This document shows, piece after piece, positions 41,413 to 50,300 of a DNA stretch of 64,000 bases. The translations under genes and the position numbers were made by a program. Within the stretch, counting starts at the first letter, position 1. The number at the start of each line of letters is the position of its first letter. Source of the stretch: a bacterium (GTDB taxonomy: Bacteria > Pseudomonadota > Alphaproteobacteria > Caulobacterales > Caulobacteraceae). The notes beneath the pieces are model-generated. The model was given only the letters and a program-made list of their open reading frames with translations, was not told where the DNA came from and ran no database searches. The stretch lies in assembly GCA_030824495.1 (NCBI GenBank), contig JAVBXP010000024.1:1-64000 (forward strand). Direction: 5' to 3'.

Positions 41413-42829
41413 GAAGAAGCTGCATGTGAACCTGTTCGAGATGAACACGGTGAGCCACATCGTACACGGCCAGTGGGTCCATCCGACCAACAACCGACAC
41501 CGGTTTAACGATCTGTCCTTCTGGACCGAGGCCGCCCAGCTTTGCGAGCACGGCGCCTTCGACGCCATCTTCCTGGCCGATGTGGTCGGCGCCTACGACA
41601 CCTTCCGCGACGGGCCCGAGACCGCCCTTCGCGAAGGCATGCAGATCCCCAGCAATGATCCGTTGCTGGTGATCCCGGCCATGGCTCAGGTGACCAAGAA
41701 CCTGGGCTTCGGCGCGACCTTCTCCACCACCTACGAGCCGCCCTTCGCCTTCGCCCGGCGGATGAGCACGCTGGATCACCTGACCAAGGGTCGGGTGGGG
41801 TGGAACATCGTCACCTCCTACCTACCGAACGCCGCGCGCAATTTCGGCCTGGCCGACCAGGTCCCCCACGATCATCGCTATGAGATCGCCGACGAGTACA
41901 TGGACGTCCTCTACAAGCTATGGGAGGGCTCCTGGGACGACGACGCGGTGATCCAGGATCGCGAGAACCGCGTCTACACCGACCCCTCCAAGGTCCGCTA
42001 CATCGACCATGTCGGCGAGCACTTCCGGGTGAAGGGGCCGCACCTTTGCGAGCCCTCCAGGCAGAGGACCCCGGTCTTGTTCCAGGCGACCGGCTCGCCT
42101 GCGGGAATGGAGTTCGCCGGCCGCCACGCCGAGGTGGTCTTCACCGGCGGCGCGACGCCCGCCGACGTGCGCAAGAACATCGCGAATATGCGGGCCAAGA
42201 CCGCCGAGCACGGGCGCGATCCAAGTTCGATCAAGTTCATCGTCCAGGGCGGCGTCATCGTCGGCCGATCTGACCTGGAAGCCGCCGAGAAACTCGAAAC
42301 CTATCGGCGCCTGCTGAGCCTGGAGGGCCGGCTGGTCCACGCCTCGTTCGGCATCGATCTGCCGAGCTACTCCCGCGATGAGCTGATCGGAAACATCATC
42401 GCGCGCAAGGACAAGGGCTGGGACAAGATCCCGCCGCGCTTCCACCCCAACCAGACTGTTGGCGAGGCCCTCGACGCCTTGAGCGGCTTCGACGAAGGCC
42501 GGTTCTTCGTGGTCGGGACGCCGAGCGTCGTCGCCGACGAGATCGAGCGCTGGCTCGACGAGGACGGCATCGACGGCATCAATCTGCGTCAGTTCCACTC
42601 GTTCGACACGGCCCGTGACTTCATCGAGCTGGTTGTCCCCGAGCTACGCCGGCGCGGTCGCTACCGCGAGAGCTACCAAGACGGCGAAACCCTGCGCGAG
42701 CGGCTGACAGGGCAGGCCCGGTTGCCAGCTGAACACTTCGCCGCGCGCTACCGCGACCCGGCCAATTTGCGGGTTCCAGCCGCCCCGCTGCGCTTCGCCC
42801 CACCACTCTCCGTCGCTGCGGCCGAATAG
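41405..42829 (+). CDS. Flavin-dependent (LLM) monooxygenase, NtaA/DszA type, copy 2
   Basis: The 474-residue enzyme is a paralogue of the gene at 37473 and of DszA: LCEHGAFDAIFLADVVGAYD, LDHLTKGRVGWNIVTSYLPN, PSRQRTPVLFQATGSPAGME, and a C-terminus with YQDGETLRERLTGQ. It carries the usual FMN-binding barrel. The ATG overlaps the previous stop by 8 bp, so it is translated with the ATPase. Two DszA-type enzymes in one operon imply two substrates or two steps. The reaction would be a C-S bond cleavage giving sulfite or a sulfinate; this is inferred from the cluster. Confidence 0.88.
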   Translation: MPKKKLHVNLFEMNTVSHIVHGQWVHPTNNRHRFNDLSFWTEAAQLCEHGAFDAIFLADVVGAYDTFRDGPETALREGMQIPSNDPLLVIPAMAQVTKNLGFGATFSTTYEPPFAFARRMSTLDHLTKGRVGWNIVTSYLPNAARNFGLADQVPHDHRYEIADEYMDVLYKLWEGSWDDDAVIQDRENRVYTDPSKVRYIDHVGEHFRVKGPHLCEPSRQRTPVLFQATGSPAGMEFAGRHAEVVFTGGATPADVRKNIANMRAKTAEHGRDPSSIKFIVQGGVIVGRSDLEAAEKLETYRRLLSLEGRLVHASFGIDLPSYSRDELIGNIIARKDKGWDKIPPRFHPNQTVGEALDALSGFDEGRFFVVGTPSVVADEIERWLDEDGIDGINLRQFHSFDTARDFIELVVPELRRRGRYRESYQDGETLRERLTGQARLPAEHFAARYRDPANLRVPAAPLRFAPPLSVAAAE

Positions 42830-42870
42830 CCCGCCGCCACGCCAAGTCACTTGAGAACTGGATTATCGAT

Positions 42871-44046
42871 ATGAGCCTGACCTTTCACTGGTTTCTCCCC
42901 ACCTACGGCGACAGCCGCCAGATCGTCGGCGGCGGACACGGCGTGCCGGCCGGAACGGCCGGCGGCGCGCGTCCGGCCTCGCTGGCCTATCTCGGCCAGA
43001 TCGCCCGCAGCGCCGAGCAACTCGGCTTCGTCGGCGCCCTGACCCCCACCGGCGCCTGGTGCGAGGACGCCTGGCTGGCCACCGCCATGCTGTGCGAAGT
43101 GACCGAGAGCCTGAAGTTCCTCGTCGCCTTCAGGCCGGGCCTGATCTCGCCCACCCTCTCGGCGCAGATGGCCGCCACCTTCCAGCGTCACTCCCAGGGC
43201 CGGTTGCTGCTGAACGTCGTCGTTGGCGGCGAGGCGCACGAGCAGAAGGCCTATGGCGACTTCCTCGGCAAGGACGAGCGCTATGAGCGCGCCGACGAGT
43301 TCTTGCAGATCAACCGCGCCCTATGGGCCGGCGGCCCTGTCGACTTCGATGGGAAGTATCTGAAGGTCGAGGGCGCTACGATCCCGCGTCTGCCCGATCC
43401 GGTCCCGCCGCTCTATTTCGGCGGGTCCTCGGCCGCGGCCGGGCCGGTCGCCGCACGCCATTCCGACGTCTATCTGACCTGGGGCGAGCCGCCGGAGGCT
43501 GTCGGCAAGAAGGTCGCCTGGATCCGCGAACTGGCCGCCAAGGAGGGCCGCACCGTCCGGTTCGGCATCCGCCTGCACGTCATCACCCGAGACACCGCCG
43601 AGCAGGCCTGGGCCGAGGCTGACCGTCTGCTCAGCGCCATTGATCCCGAGACCATCGCCTCGGTGCAAGCCGGCCTCTCGCGCAGCGAGTCCGAAGGCCA
43701 GAAGCGCATGCTCGCCCTGCATGGCGGCAAGACCGACGGCCTGCTGGTCGCCCCGAACCTGTGGGCGGGCGTCGGCCTTGTGCGTGGCGGTGCGGGCACG
43801 GCGCTGGTCGGCAGCCACACCGAGGTCGCCGACCGCATCAAGGAATACGCCGCGCTGGGGATCGACGAATTCATCCTGTCCGGCGTGCCCCATCTCGAAG
43901 AGGCCTATTGGTTTGGCGAGGGGGTGCTGCCGATCCTGGAGCGGGACGGTCTCTGGGCGCACCCGCGCGGCCCCCGTGAGGATTCCACCGGCGATGTCCC
44001 GTTCTCGCCGGCCAAGACACGGCCAGTTCTGGCGGCGGCCCAGTGA
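42871..44046 (+). CDS. ssuD: FMNH2-dependent alkanesulfonate monooxygenase SsuD
   Basis: The 391-residue product matches SsuD closely. Shared features are TFHWFLPTYGD at the N-terminus, CEDAWLATAMLCEVTESLKF, VPPLYFGGSSAAAGPVAARH, DVYLTWGEPPEAVGKKV, FGIRLHVITRDTAEQAW, and NLWAGVGLVRGGAGTALVG. SsuD converts an alkanesulfonate to sulfite and an aldehyde, using FMNH2 and O2. Its usual partner ssuE is replaced here by the flavin reductase at 45984. A 41-bp gap precedes it and it overlaps the following SfnB-type gene by 4 bp. This is the best-supported evidence that the island is for sulfur assimilation. Confidence 0.95.
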   Translation: MSLTFHWFLPTYGDSRQIVGGGHGVPAGTAGGARPASLAYLGQIARSAEQLGFVGALTPTGAWCEDAWLATAMLCEVTESLKFLVAFRPGLISPTLSAQMAATFQRHSQGRLLLNVVVGGEAHEQKAYGDFLGKDERYERADEFLQINRALWAGGPVDFDGKYLKVEGATIPRLPDPVPPLYFGGSSAAAGPVAARHSDVYLTWGEPPEAVGKKVAWIRELAAKEGRTVRFGIRLHVITRDTAEQAWAEADRLLSAIDPETIASVQAGLSRSESEGQKRMLALHGGKTDGLLVAPNLWAGVGLVRGGAGTALVGSHTEVADRIKEYAALGIDEFILSGVPHLEEAYWFGEGVLPILERDGLWAHPRGPREDSTGDVPFSPAKTRPVLAAAQ

Positions 44047-45260
44047 CCAAGCTGGACTTCCGCGCCCACGTGATCGCTTCGGACGCCGAGGCGATCGAGG
44101 TCGCTCGCGAGGTGGCCGGCAAGCTGGCGTCGGGCGCCTCGGACCGTGACCGGGAGCGCAGGCTGCCGGTAGCCGAGATGAACCTGCTTTCGGCCAGCGG
44201 CCTGCTGGGCGTGAGCGTGCCGTGCGCGTTCGGCGGGGCGCAGGTGTCGGTCGAGACCCTGACCGAGGTGTTCCAGATCCTCTCGTCCGCCGACTCGGCC
44301 ATCGGCCAATTGCCGCAGAACCACTTCGTGTTCGTCGATGCGGTCGGCCAGGATGGAACGCCCGAACAGCAGGCCTTCTTCTTCGCCGAGATCCTGGCCG
44401 GGAAGCGGTTGGGCAACGCCCAGGCCGAACGGGGAGGGGCCTCGGCCCTCGATCTGCGCACCCGCCTGCAGCGGAGCGGAAGCGGCTATCGCCTCAATGG
44501 GACGAAGTATTACTGCACCGGCGCCATCGTCGCCCACTGGATCCCGGTGTCGGCCATCGACGACGAGGGCCGCTCGGTGCTGGCCTATGTGCGCCGCGAC
44601 GCCCCCGGCGTCGAGGTGCTGCCGGACTGGAACGCCATGGGCCAGCGGGTCACCTTCAGCGGGACCTCGACCTTCACGGACGTCGAGGTTTCCGAGGCCC
44701 AGGTGATCGCCCACTGGAAGCTCTTCGAGCGGCACAACCTCTTTCACGCCTTCGGCTCGCAGCTTCACGCGGCCATCGACGTAGGTATTGCGCGCAACGC
44801 CCTGGCTGACGCGCGTGATGCGATCCTCAAGCGTAGTCGACCTCGCCTCGGGGCGGCGGCGCCGAGCGCCCTGGAGGATCCTCATGTGCTGCTGAAATTC
44901 GGCCAGTTCGCGACCCGGTTGCACGCGGCCGAAGGCCTCACTCAACGCGCCGCCCGCCTGTTCGACCAGGCGCCGGCCACGGTGGACGCGCAGTACGCCG
45001 CCGATGTGGCGACCGCAGTCTCCGAGGCCAAGGCCTTCGTCGAGGACGTAGTGATGGAGATCACCAGCGACCTCTTCGCCTTGCTGGGCTCGAGCGCGAC
45101 GGATGAGGATCTGAACCTGCATCGCCATTGGCGCAACGCCCGCACCCATACGGTGCACGACGCCAACCAGTGGCGCTACCACGCGGTCGGGGCTCGCTTC
45201 CTGACCGGCGCCGCGCCCGGCAAGCCGCTGCGCAGGCTGGCCGCACCGGTCGCTTCGTGA
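44043..45260 (+). CDS. SfnB/DszC-type acyl-CoA-dehydrogenase-fold flavoprotein, copy 2
   Basis: A 405-residue protein starting with GTG that overlaps the ssuD stop. The fold and branch markers match the first copy and the SfnB/DszC group: LLGVSVPCAFGGAQVSVETL, YRLNGTKYYCTGAIVAHWIP, WNAMGQRVTFSGTSTFTDVE and LHRHWRNARTHTVHDANQW. These proteins use reduced flavin and oxygen on organosulfur compounds. It ends the tightly coupled run of genes. A 127-bp gap with a possible promoter follows. Confidence 0.82.
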   Translation: MTKLDFRAHVIASDAEAIEVAREVAGKLASGASDRDRERRLPVAEMNLLSASGLLGVSVPCAFGGAQVSVETLTEVFQILSSADSAIGQLPQNHFVFVDAVGQDGTPEQQAFFFAEILAGKRLGNAQAERGGASALDLRTRLQRSGSGYRLNGTKYYCTGAIVAHWIPVSAIDDEGRSVLAYVRRDAPGVEVLPDWNAMGQRVTFSGTSTFTDVEVSEAQVIAHWKLFERHNLFHAFGSQLHAAIDVGIARNALADARDAILKRSRPRLGAAAPSALEDPHVLLKFGQFATRLHAAEGLTQRAARLFDQAPATVDAQYAADVATAVSEAKAFVEDVVMEITSDLFALLGSSATDEDLNLHRHWRNARTHTVHDANQWRYHAVGARFLTGAAPGKPLRRLAAPVAS

Positions 45261-45387
45261 GGTGATCGCCTCCGGTAAAACTGAAAGTTCGGCACAGGTT
45301 TTCTCGCTTCTCGATATCCTATTGCATAAGTAGGAATGTGACTTCAGTGAACGACGCCGCTACGGCGTCGGGCGAGAGGAAGCGTCC

Positions 45388-45993
45388 ATGATCCACGCCG
45401 CCTTCGGTGTTCCCCCCACCCAGTTCGACAGCCAGGTGCAGGATTTCCTGATCCCGGCGCGGATCGAGGCGGCGAAGGCGTTCAGGGTCTTGCGCGACAC
45501 GCGCAGCCTGGACGCCGCCGGCCAATTGGACTTCATCGCCCGCGTGCCCGGACGGAACTTGCTCGTCCACTTGGCTCATCCGGGTCTGTGGTCGGTGACG
45601 CTTGAGCCCAGGGTCAACGTGCTTGATCTCGAAGACTCCGCGCCGGGCGGCGAGATTTTTCGGCGGCGGCCGGATGTGGCGAGCCTGGCCCGGTTCAGCG
45701 CGCCGCATCTCGACGCCTGGGCGCGGACTGGCGAGGACTTTCCGTTCGCGCACCGCTCGGTTGGCCGCACCGCGTTTCGGGGTCTCAAAACCTATGACAC
45801 CGACGACGAGGCGGGCGTCGCCGCGACGGCCGCCAGCGAGAACTATGCCGGCGTACTCCAGAAATTCGGCGGCGCGGTGCTCTGGAGCCGGGGCGACATC
45901 CCGGCCTTGGCCGAGTTGATCCTGCTGGTCGAACAGGCCGCGAAGGTGGAATTGCTGGCGCGGCCGTTTTCGAGGTCGCCGGCATGGGCGTAG
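45388..45993 (+). CDS. Class II aldolase/adducin-like protein (short, 201 aa)
   Basis: The product resembles the class II aldolase/adducin fold in AAKAFRVLRDTRSLDAAGQL, FIARVPGRNLLVHLAHPGLW and VNVLDLEDSAPGGEIFRRRP. It is 20-50 residues shorter than typical members, and the zinc-binding His-x-His pair is not obvious. It might process the carbon product of desulfonation, for example an aldehyde or a keto acid. It has a GAGAGGAAG ribosome site and overlaps the flavin reductase by 10 bp. A 127-bp gap before it may hold its own promoter. Call moderate. Confidence 0.55.
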   Translation: MIHAAFGVPPTQFDSQVQDFLIPARIEAAKAFRVLRDTRSLDAAGQLDFIARVPGRNLLVHLAHPGLWSVTLEPRVNVLDLEDSAPGGEIFRRRPDVASLARFSAPHLDAWARTGEDFPFAHRSVGRTAFRGLKTYDTDDEAGVAATAASENYAGVLQKFGGAVLWSRGDIPALAELILLVEQAAKVELLARPFSRSPAWA

Positions 45994-46514
45994 TGCTGCC
46001 GATCCACAGCGACCACGCGAACGCCGCCTGCGCTCTCGGGCCTGACGAGGCCACGCTCAAGGACGCCCTGTCGCGGCTGGCCAGCGGCCTGACCCTGATT
46101 ACATGCTGGGACGACGGCGCTCCAAGGGGTCTGATCGCCACCTCGCTGATCGGCCTGTCGGTCGAGCCGCCACGGCTGCTGTTCAGTGTCCGCCACGAGG
46201 CCTCGGCCCACGACGCCCTGTTGAGGGATGGTCGCTACGCGGCCACCATCCTCTCGACCAACGACCTTGCCGAAGCCGAGCGTTTTGCAAACGCCGCCGG
46301 CGCCCCAGAGCGCTTTTGCTCATCGGACTGGCGGCTGGATGATCCGTTCGCGCCTCGGTTCAGCGGCGGCTTGGCCAGTTTTGATCTGCGGACCGAGCAC
46401 CGCATCGGCGCGGAAACCCACACGATCTTCATCGCAGAGGTGCTGAAGGTGTCGACCCGTCGAGGGCCGCCTCTGGTCTATTTCGAAAGAACCTTCACCA
46501 CATTGGCCGATTGA
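45984..46514 (+). CDS. Flavin reductase domain protein (FMN/FAD reductase)
   Basis: A 176-residue flavin-reductase-like domain. The characteristic region is LKDALSRLASGLTLITCWDD, then APRGLIATSLIGLSVEPPRL and LFSVRHEASAHDALL, and later ERFCSSDWRLDDPFAPRFSG. Members reduce FMN with NAD(P)H for two-component monooxygenases such as SsuD, DszA and DszC. It overlaps the aldolase-like gene by 10 bp and closes the island, so it is the natural source of FMNH2 for the five flavoenzymes upstream. Cofactor preference is not readable. Confidence 0.85.
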   Translation: MGVVLPIHSDHANAACALGPDEATLKDALSRLASGLTLITCWDDGAPRGLIATSLIGLSVEPPRLLFSVRHEASAHDALLRDGRYAATILSTNDLAEAERFANAAGAPERFCSSDWRLDDPFAPRFSGGLASFDLRTEHRIGAETHTIFIAEVLKVSTRRGPPLVYFERTFTTLAD

Positions 46515-46811
46515 GCGTCCTCCCACGCGGCATAGGCTGTGAGCGCCCCGCACCTAGCCGCGGCGGAGGCGCAATCGATGGTATTTGACGGAGTGCAGTA
46601 GACGACCAGCACCCTTTTCTTGGCCGCGTCGATGCCGCCCTGAAGGGCAAGAAGTCCCTCGTAGGGGGATGAGCCTGGCGACTAGCGAGCGCTGGAGAAT
46701 TGGTCCGATCCCAAGCCATACGGGTCGATGGTTGGGACCCGGCCAGCCCGCTTGCACTCAGCAGCGAGTTCGGCGCGTAAGTGGGGTTCCAAGCGCCCGG
46801 AAGCGGGCTCA

Positions 46812-46845
46812 GATCACCGACGCTTTGTACCTATTTTCGGTGATC
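46812..46845. repeat. Perfect 9-bp inverted repeat, GATCACCGA-N16-TCGGTGATC
   Basis: Arms gatcaccga (46812-46820) and tcggtgatc (46837-46845) match perfectly with a 16-nt spacer. No T-run follows, so it is not a simple terminator. It could be an operator, a recombination site or part of a mobile-element end. It is only about 70 bp from the degenerate direct repeats at 46912. Confidence 0.5.
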
Positions 46846-46911
46846 AGCGGATCCTGATCCTTGCGCGCACCGATCCTGAAGGTCGCGACCGTTGCGACGC
46901 ACGCTGTCGGG

Positions 46912-47028
46912 GCAATTTAACGCTGACCGCATAACTCGTTGATTTCGCTGAAGAAGCCGAAATCGGCAACTTAGGGATTCCAACTTAACGTTGGCCCTAA
47001 ACCGACATCGACAACTTAAGACTGGCCC
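46912..47028. repeat. Four degenerate repeats of CAA(C/T)TTAAcG-TGGCCC type
   Basis: Related copies are gcaatttaacgctgacc (46912-46928), gcaacttagggattc (46966-46980), caacttaacgttggccc (46981-46997) and caacttaagactggccc (47012-47028). Repeated short motifs of this kind, spaced irregularly, are found inside the ends of IS21-family elements, where the transposase binds. No transposase gene is here, so this would be a leftover IS end. It could also be a regulatory array for the kinase gene downstream. Assignment is tentative. Confidence 0.45.
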
Positions 47029-47340
47029 CGAGCAAAAGAGGCGCTGCTCGGTATCCCGTAGATCTCCGACGCGGTAGGCCCGAAGCGCACAGTCGTCCCG
47101 TTCAGGCAACAGACTTTCGGGTCGGCGCGAGTGGCGGTGGTGCGCCGAAAACAGAGGGCCTCGATGATCTCTCGGCGCGGATGCGCCAATGATCGCCGCG
47201 GCAAGCGATGGATATCCATAGGCTGCCGGCGTCTTCGCGCGCCCGTACGATCCGCAGATTATAAAAGCCCCGATTGGACGAAGTGCTAGGTTGGGTCCAC
47301 GGGCCGCGAGCCGGTATCGCGGCGTGAAAGAAAGGGCGAG

Positions 47341-50300
47341 ATGATGCTGTCCATCGCCGCTGATCCGACTTTAGACGGGCCTAAACGCGCCGCGGTGATC
47401 GTAGAGGGGGTGGCCGGAACCGCCTGGGCGACCGACCGGGCAGGCGCCTTCGTCTACCTCACCCAACACATCCTCACCGTCCTCAGGATCACGCAAGAAG
47501 AGCTCGACGCTATCGAACCGACACCTGTCTGGAAAAACTGGCTTCATCCAGACGATTACGACGCCGCGGTGACTGCTTGGAGCCACAGCCTGCGCACTGG
47601 CGCCCATTACGATGTGACCGTCCGCCGCCTGCAGGTCGATGGGACCTACGGGTGGGGACGGTTCTCCGGGAAGCCATTGTCGGACGACGGAGGTGAAATC
47701 CTGGGCTGGTATGGCGCCGTGCTTGAAGCTGTGGCTCCGCTTGGTGGCTCCGAAGTCGACAGGGACTTCGAAGGCGCGCCGGGCGAGCGCCCTGGCGCAG
47801 AGGCAGTTTGGCCGGTCGGCATGGCGCCTGCCGGTGGAAGCAGAGAGCGTTTGGAGGGAGACCAGGAGGCTGTCCCGAGCGAGGCACACCAGGCGCTGTC
47901 GACCGAACGCCGCCTTCAGCAATTGGTCGACGCCGTGCCCGCACTAATTTGGAGCACGACGCCTGACGGAACGCCCTCCTATATCAACAAGCGTCTGGCG
48001 GACGCCGTGGGCGTCGAACTGTCTGACCTCGTCGGGCCAAATGCTTCCCGTTCGCTCGCAGATATTCACCCTGACGACATGTCAGCGGTCGAGCACGCGC
48101 TTTCCCTCGCGTTCAAGACGGGCGAAACGTTCTGTCACACCTACCGCCAGAAGCGCACCGATGGCCCATATCGCTGGACCGAGGGGCGAGCTGAACCGCT
48201 ACGCGGCGACGATGGCTCCATCGTCCAGTGGTACGGAGTGTGCGTCGATGTACACGAGCGCTTCCTTGCCGAAGAGGCCCTCAAGGAAAGCGAAGGAAAG
48301 CTCCGCCGGCTCGTCGACACCGTGCCCGGGCTAATTTGGTGTCTGTCACCCGACGGGCGGCCCACCTACCAAAGCAAGCAGTTGATCCAGTGGCTAGGTG
48401 AGCGTCCGGAAGGTCTCGATGCACCGGAGGACGCTGCTGCCGCCCTCGGTCCTATGATGGTCCATCCGGAAGATATTTCGCAGGTTGAGGACCAGCTGGC
48501 GCATTGCGTGCGCACGGGCGATGCCTTCCTCCGAAAGTACCGCGTACGGCGCCACGACGGAGTTTTCCGTTGGGTCGAGGGGCGGGCCCAGCCTCTGCGC
48601 GATGATAGTGGAAGCATTGTCCAGTGGTACGGAGTGCTTATCGACATCGATGACCTGATGCGGGCGCAGGACGAACTCCGTGGACGGGAGAAGGAGCTCT
48701 CGCAACTCGTCGATCTGGTACCCAGCCGCATCTGGCGCCTGAGGCCCGACGGCGAGCCGATATTCTTCAACAAGCGGATGGTCGATTTCCTCGGCATGGA
48801 GCCGGCCGACACAGACAGCGTGAGCCGACTGCAGGTTCTCCTCGGGGTGATCCACCCTGATGATGCGGCGCAATTTGAGGTGACGCTCCATCACAGCCTG
48901 GCGACCGGCGAGGGTTTCGCCATGCAGTACAGGCTGCGCAACGCCGACGGGAACTATAGATGGATGTCGGGCCGCGCTGAGCCGCTGCGGGACGATGGCG
49001 GCCGCATCGTGCAGTGGTGCGGCCTCTGCCACGACATCGACGATCAGATGCGGCTGTACGCCGATATCGCAGAACGCGAGGCCCGCATTCGGCGGCTCGT
49101 GGATTCCGATATCATCGGGATCGTGATTTGGGACCTAGACGGGACCCTCATCGACGCCAACGACGCCTTTCTCCGCATGGTTCAATACGAACGTGAAGAT
49201 GTGGAGGCCGGCATTCGTTGGTTCGACATGACGCCGCCGGATTGGCAGGCAGTGCATGCCCAGGAAGAAGCCGATGAACTCGCGGCGACCGGCAAGATGC
49301 AAGCCCGTGAGAAGGAGTACTTCAGGAAAGACGGCAGCCGTGTCCCAGTCCTGATCGGGGCCGCCTGTTTCGATGGGCAATCGCAGCAGGGGGTCGCCTA
49401 TATCCTGGACCTTACCGAGCGCAAGCGAGCTGAAGCAGCTGTGCGCTACCGTGAACGAGAATTGTCCCAGCTGGTCGACATGGTCCCCAGCTATCTCTGG
49501 CGTATCACTCCCGAAGGTGAGCCGGTCTTCTTCAACAAGCGCCTGGTGGACTTCCTGGGCCTTGATGTAATGGGCGCGGACAAGCCGGGCCTGCCCCGAC
49601 TTGCTGCCATTATCGAGGCCGTCATCCATCCAGATGACGCGGCGGGCGCCGCCGCGGCTTTCGAGCGCTCATTCGCCACTGGGACACGCCTTGCGATGCA
49701 ATGGCGCATGCGCCGGGCTGATGGCGCCTATCGCTGGATGGCGGCCAGCGCCGAGGCGCTGCTCGACCAGGATGGGCGGATCGCCCAGTGGTACGGCCTA
49801 TGCCACGATATCGACGATCAGGTGTTGGCTGAGCGAGCGTTGCAGCGCAGCAACCAGCAACTGGAGCAAATGATCGACGCGCTGCCGGTCAACGTCCTGA
49901 GCTTCGACCCCGCTCGCCAGTTGACATACGCCAGCAAGCGCTACGTCGACACGGTCGGTTTTCCGGGATCGGGTGAGCGAGACTTCGAGGCGCTTGCCCG
50001 GGATGTGTCCCACCCGGACGACTTTCCCATCATGTTCCGACGGGCGTCTGACGGCTTTGAGACGGGCGAGCCGTTCACCAACAGATTCCGCCGCCGCTGC
50101 AGCGACGGCGTTTATCGATGGATAGAAGCGCGCGCTCAGGCCTTGCTCGATGCCGAAGGCGCGATCGTTCAATGGTACATCGTCTCGATCGACATCGAAG
50201 AAGAGATGCAGGCTCAGGAATCCCTGCGCGAGCGCGAGCGGTTCCTCTGGCAGCTGGTGGAAACTCTGCCCGCCATGATCGATTGCGCAGCGCCGGACGG

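Larger units (their letters stand above)
46515..47340. other. Intergenic region with repeats (826 bp)
   Basis: No convincing gene is present. Two repeat structures (46812-46845 and 46912-47028) are described separately. On the minus strand about 65 codons (46484-46680) read through coherently (YEGLLALQGGIDAAKKRV, then LVVYCTPSNTI) but have no ATG, overlap the flavin reductase gene antisense, and begin just after a stop. That may be a gene remnant or chance. The right end must hold the promoter of the histidine kinase at 47341. The region looks like a scar of past insertions between two functional modules. Confidence 0.45.

Noticed and set aside
43905..45182. A 425-codon minus-strand open frame over the ssuD end and SfnB copy 2
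   Set aside because: Antisense to well-supported flavoenzymes; translation shows no domain and follows the expected GC-rich shadow pattern.
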